Shown here: positions 32,545-32,639 of the stretch, one piece after another | How the letters are laid out: the number at the start of each line of letters is the position of its first letter | Position numbering within the stretch: the stretch's first letter is position 1 | Source: Streptococcus parasanguinis | GTDB lineage: Bacteria > Bacillota > Bacilli > Lactobacillales > Streptococcaceae | Assembly (NCBI GenBank): GCA_018365265.1 | Contig: JAGZKI010000027.1 | Span: forward strand, 1-32,639 | DNA length: 32,639 nt | Direction of reading: 5' to 3' | Program-made: the position numbers and the translations under genes | Notes under the pieces: model-generated | The model's input: only the letters and a program-made list of their open reading frames with translations | Told to the model about the DNA's origin: nothing | Database searches by the model: none

Positions 32545-32639
32545 AAAAGAGGCTGGGACAAAAGTCCTAGCCTCTCAATTATTTTTGGATTGTCGAGCAA
32601 GACGCAGTGGTTGAGTGGGCTCTACTACGCTGATTTCAT
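32545..32639 (+). repeat. Intergenic repeat element with terminator hairpin, right copy (incomplete at window edge)
   Basis: A perfectly placed 11-bp hairpin (32549-32559 with 32564-32574, one G-U pair) follows the arcT stop. Its A6 run is on the arcT side, so its T run faces inward on the minus strand; it probably works in both directions. From 32587 to the end, 53 bases are the exact reverse complement of 47-99. The sequence is cut by the window edge. Confidence 0.85.

Overview
The window looks like core chromosome of a Streptococcus, probably an oral species of the sanguinis/mitis group (S. parasanguinis, S. gordonii, S. sanguinis or similar). The evidence is gene content and order (acyltransferase-comEA-comEC-DUF805-holA-sodA, and flp-arcABCD-arcT), an exact streptococcal ComX cin-box before comEA, a Mn-type SodA, and a low-GC Gram-positive promoter/terminator style. 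There are no tRNAs, rRNAs, insertion sequences, phage genes or CRISPR arrays. I find no large undescribed gene system. The unusual signals are in the non-coding DNA and in one family of tandem membrane paralogues.

Layout. 1-147: an intergenic repeat ending in an inward-facing terminator. 158-5743: murF, three tandem TIGR02206/YwaF-type membrane proteins and a secreted/membrane DUF2207 protein. 5813-8886: prfC, a small PH-domain protein and a CorA-type transporter. 8887-9691: about 0.8 kb without a gene, whose second half looks like a structured leader RNA before the DEAD-box helicase gene cshA (9692-11263). 11264-11615: a palindrome-rich gap, then a LacX-like aldose epimerase. 12526-15945 (minus strand): GIY-YIG protein, trmN6-type methyltransferase and a P-type cation ATPase. 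16121-21566: plsC-type acyltransferase, comEA-comEC (DNA uptake), DUF805 and holA. 21655-25109: sodA, a HerA-like ATPase and a class A beta-lactamase-fold serine hydrolase. 25269-32544: flp and the arginine deiminase operon arcA-arcB-arcC-arcD-arcT. 32545-32639: a second, inverted copy of the opening repeat.

How the genes work together. The arc genes form a complete pathway. ArcD exchanges arginine for ornithine, ArcA makes citrulline and ammonia, ArcB makes ornithine and carbamoyl phosphate, and ArcC makes ATP, CO2 and ammonia. ArcT, an M20 peptidase, may feed peptide-derived arginine into it. Control is visible as a catabolite (cre) site over the arcA -35 region, a linked Crp/Fnr-family regulator, and three intercistronic hairpins that could grade expression. 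ComEA and ComEC form the DNA receptor and channel of natural competence.

Most noteworthy: (i) 53 bp identical inverted repeats at the two ends, within about 97 bp of similarity; (ii) a roughly 300-nt structured leader before cshA that ends in a terminator-like hairpin; (iii) three genes whose -10 box lies so close to the start codon that they are predicted to be leaderless or nearly so; (iv) the YwaF triplet, in which only the middle copy has lost a motif cysteine; (v) perfect dyads in the epimerase and arc regions. All promoter, operator and RNA calls were made by eye without any search.
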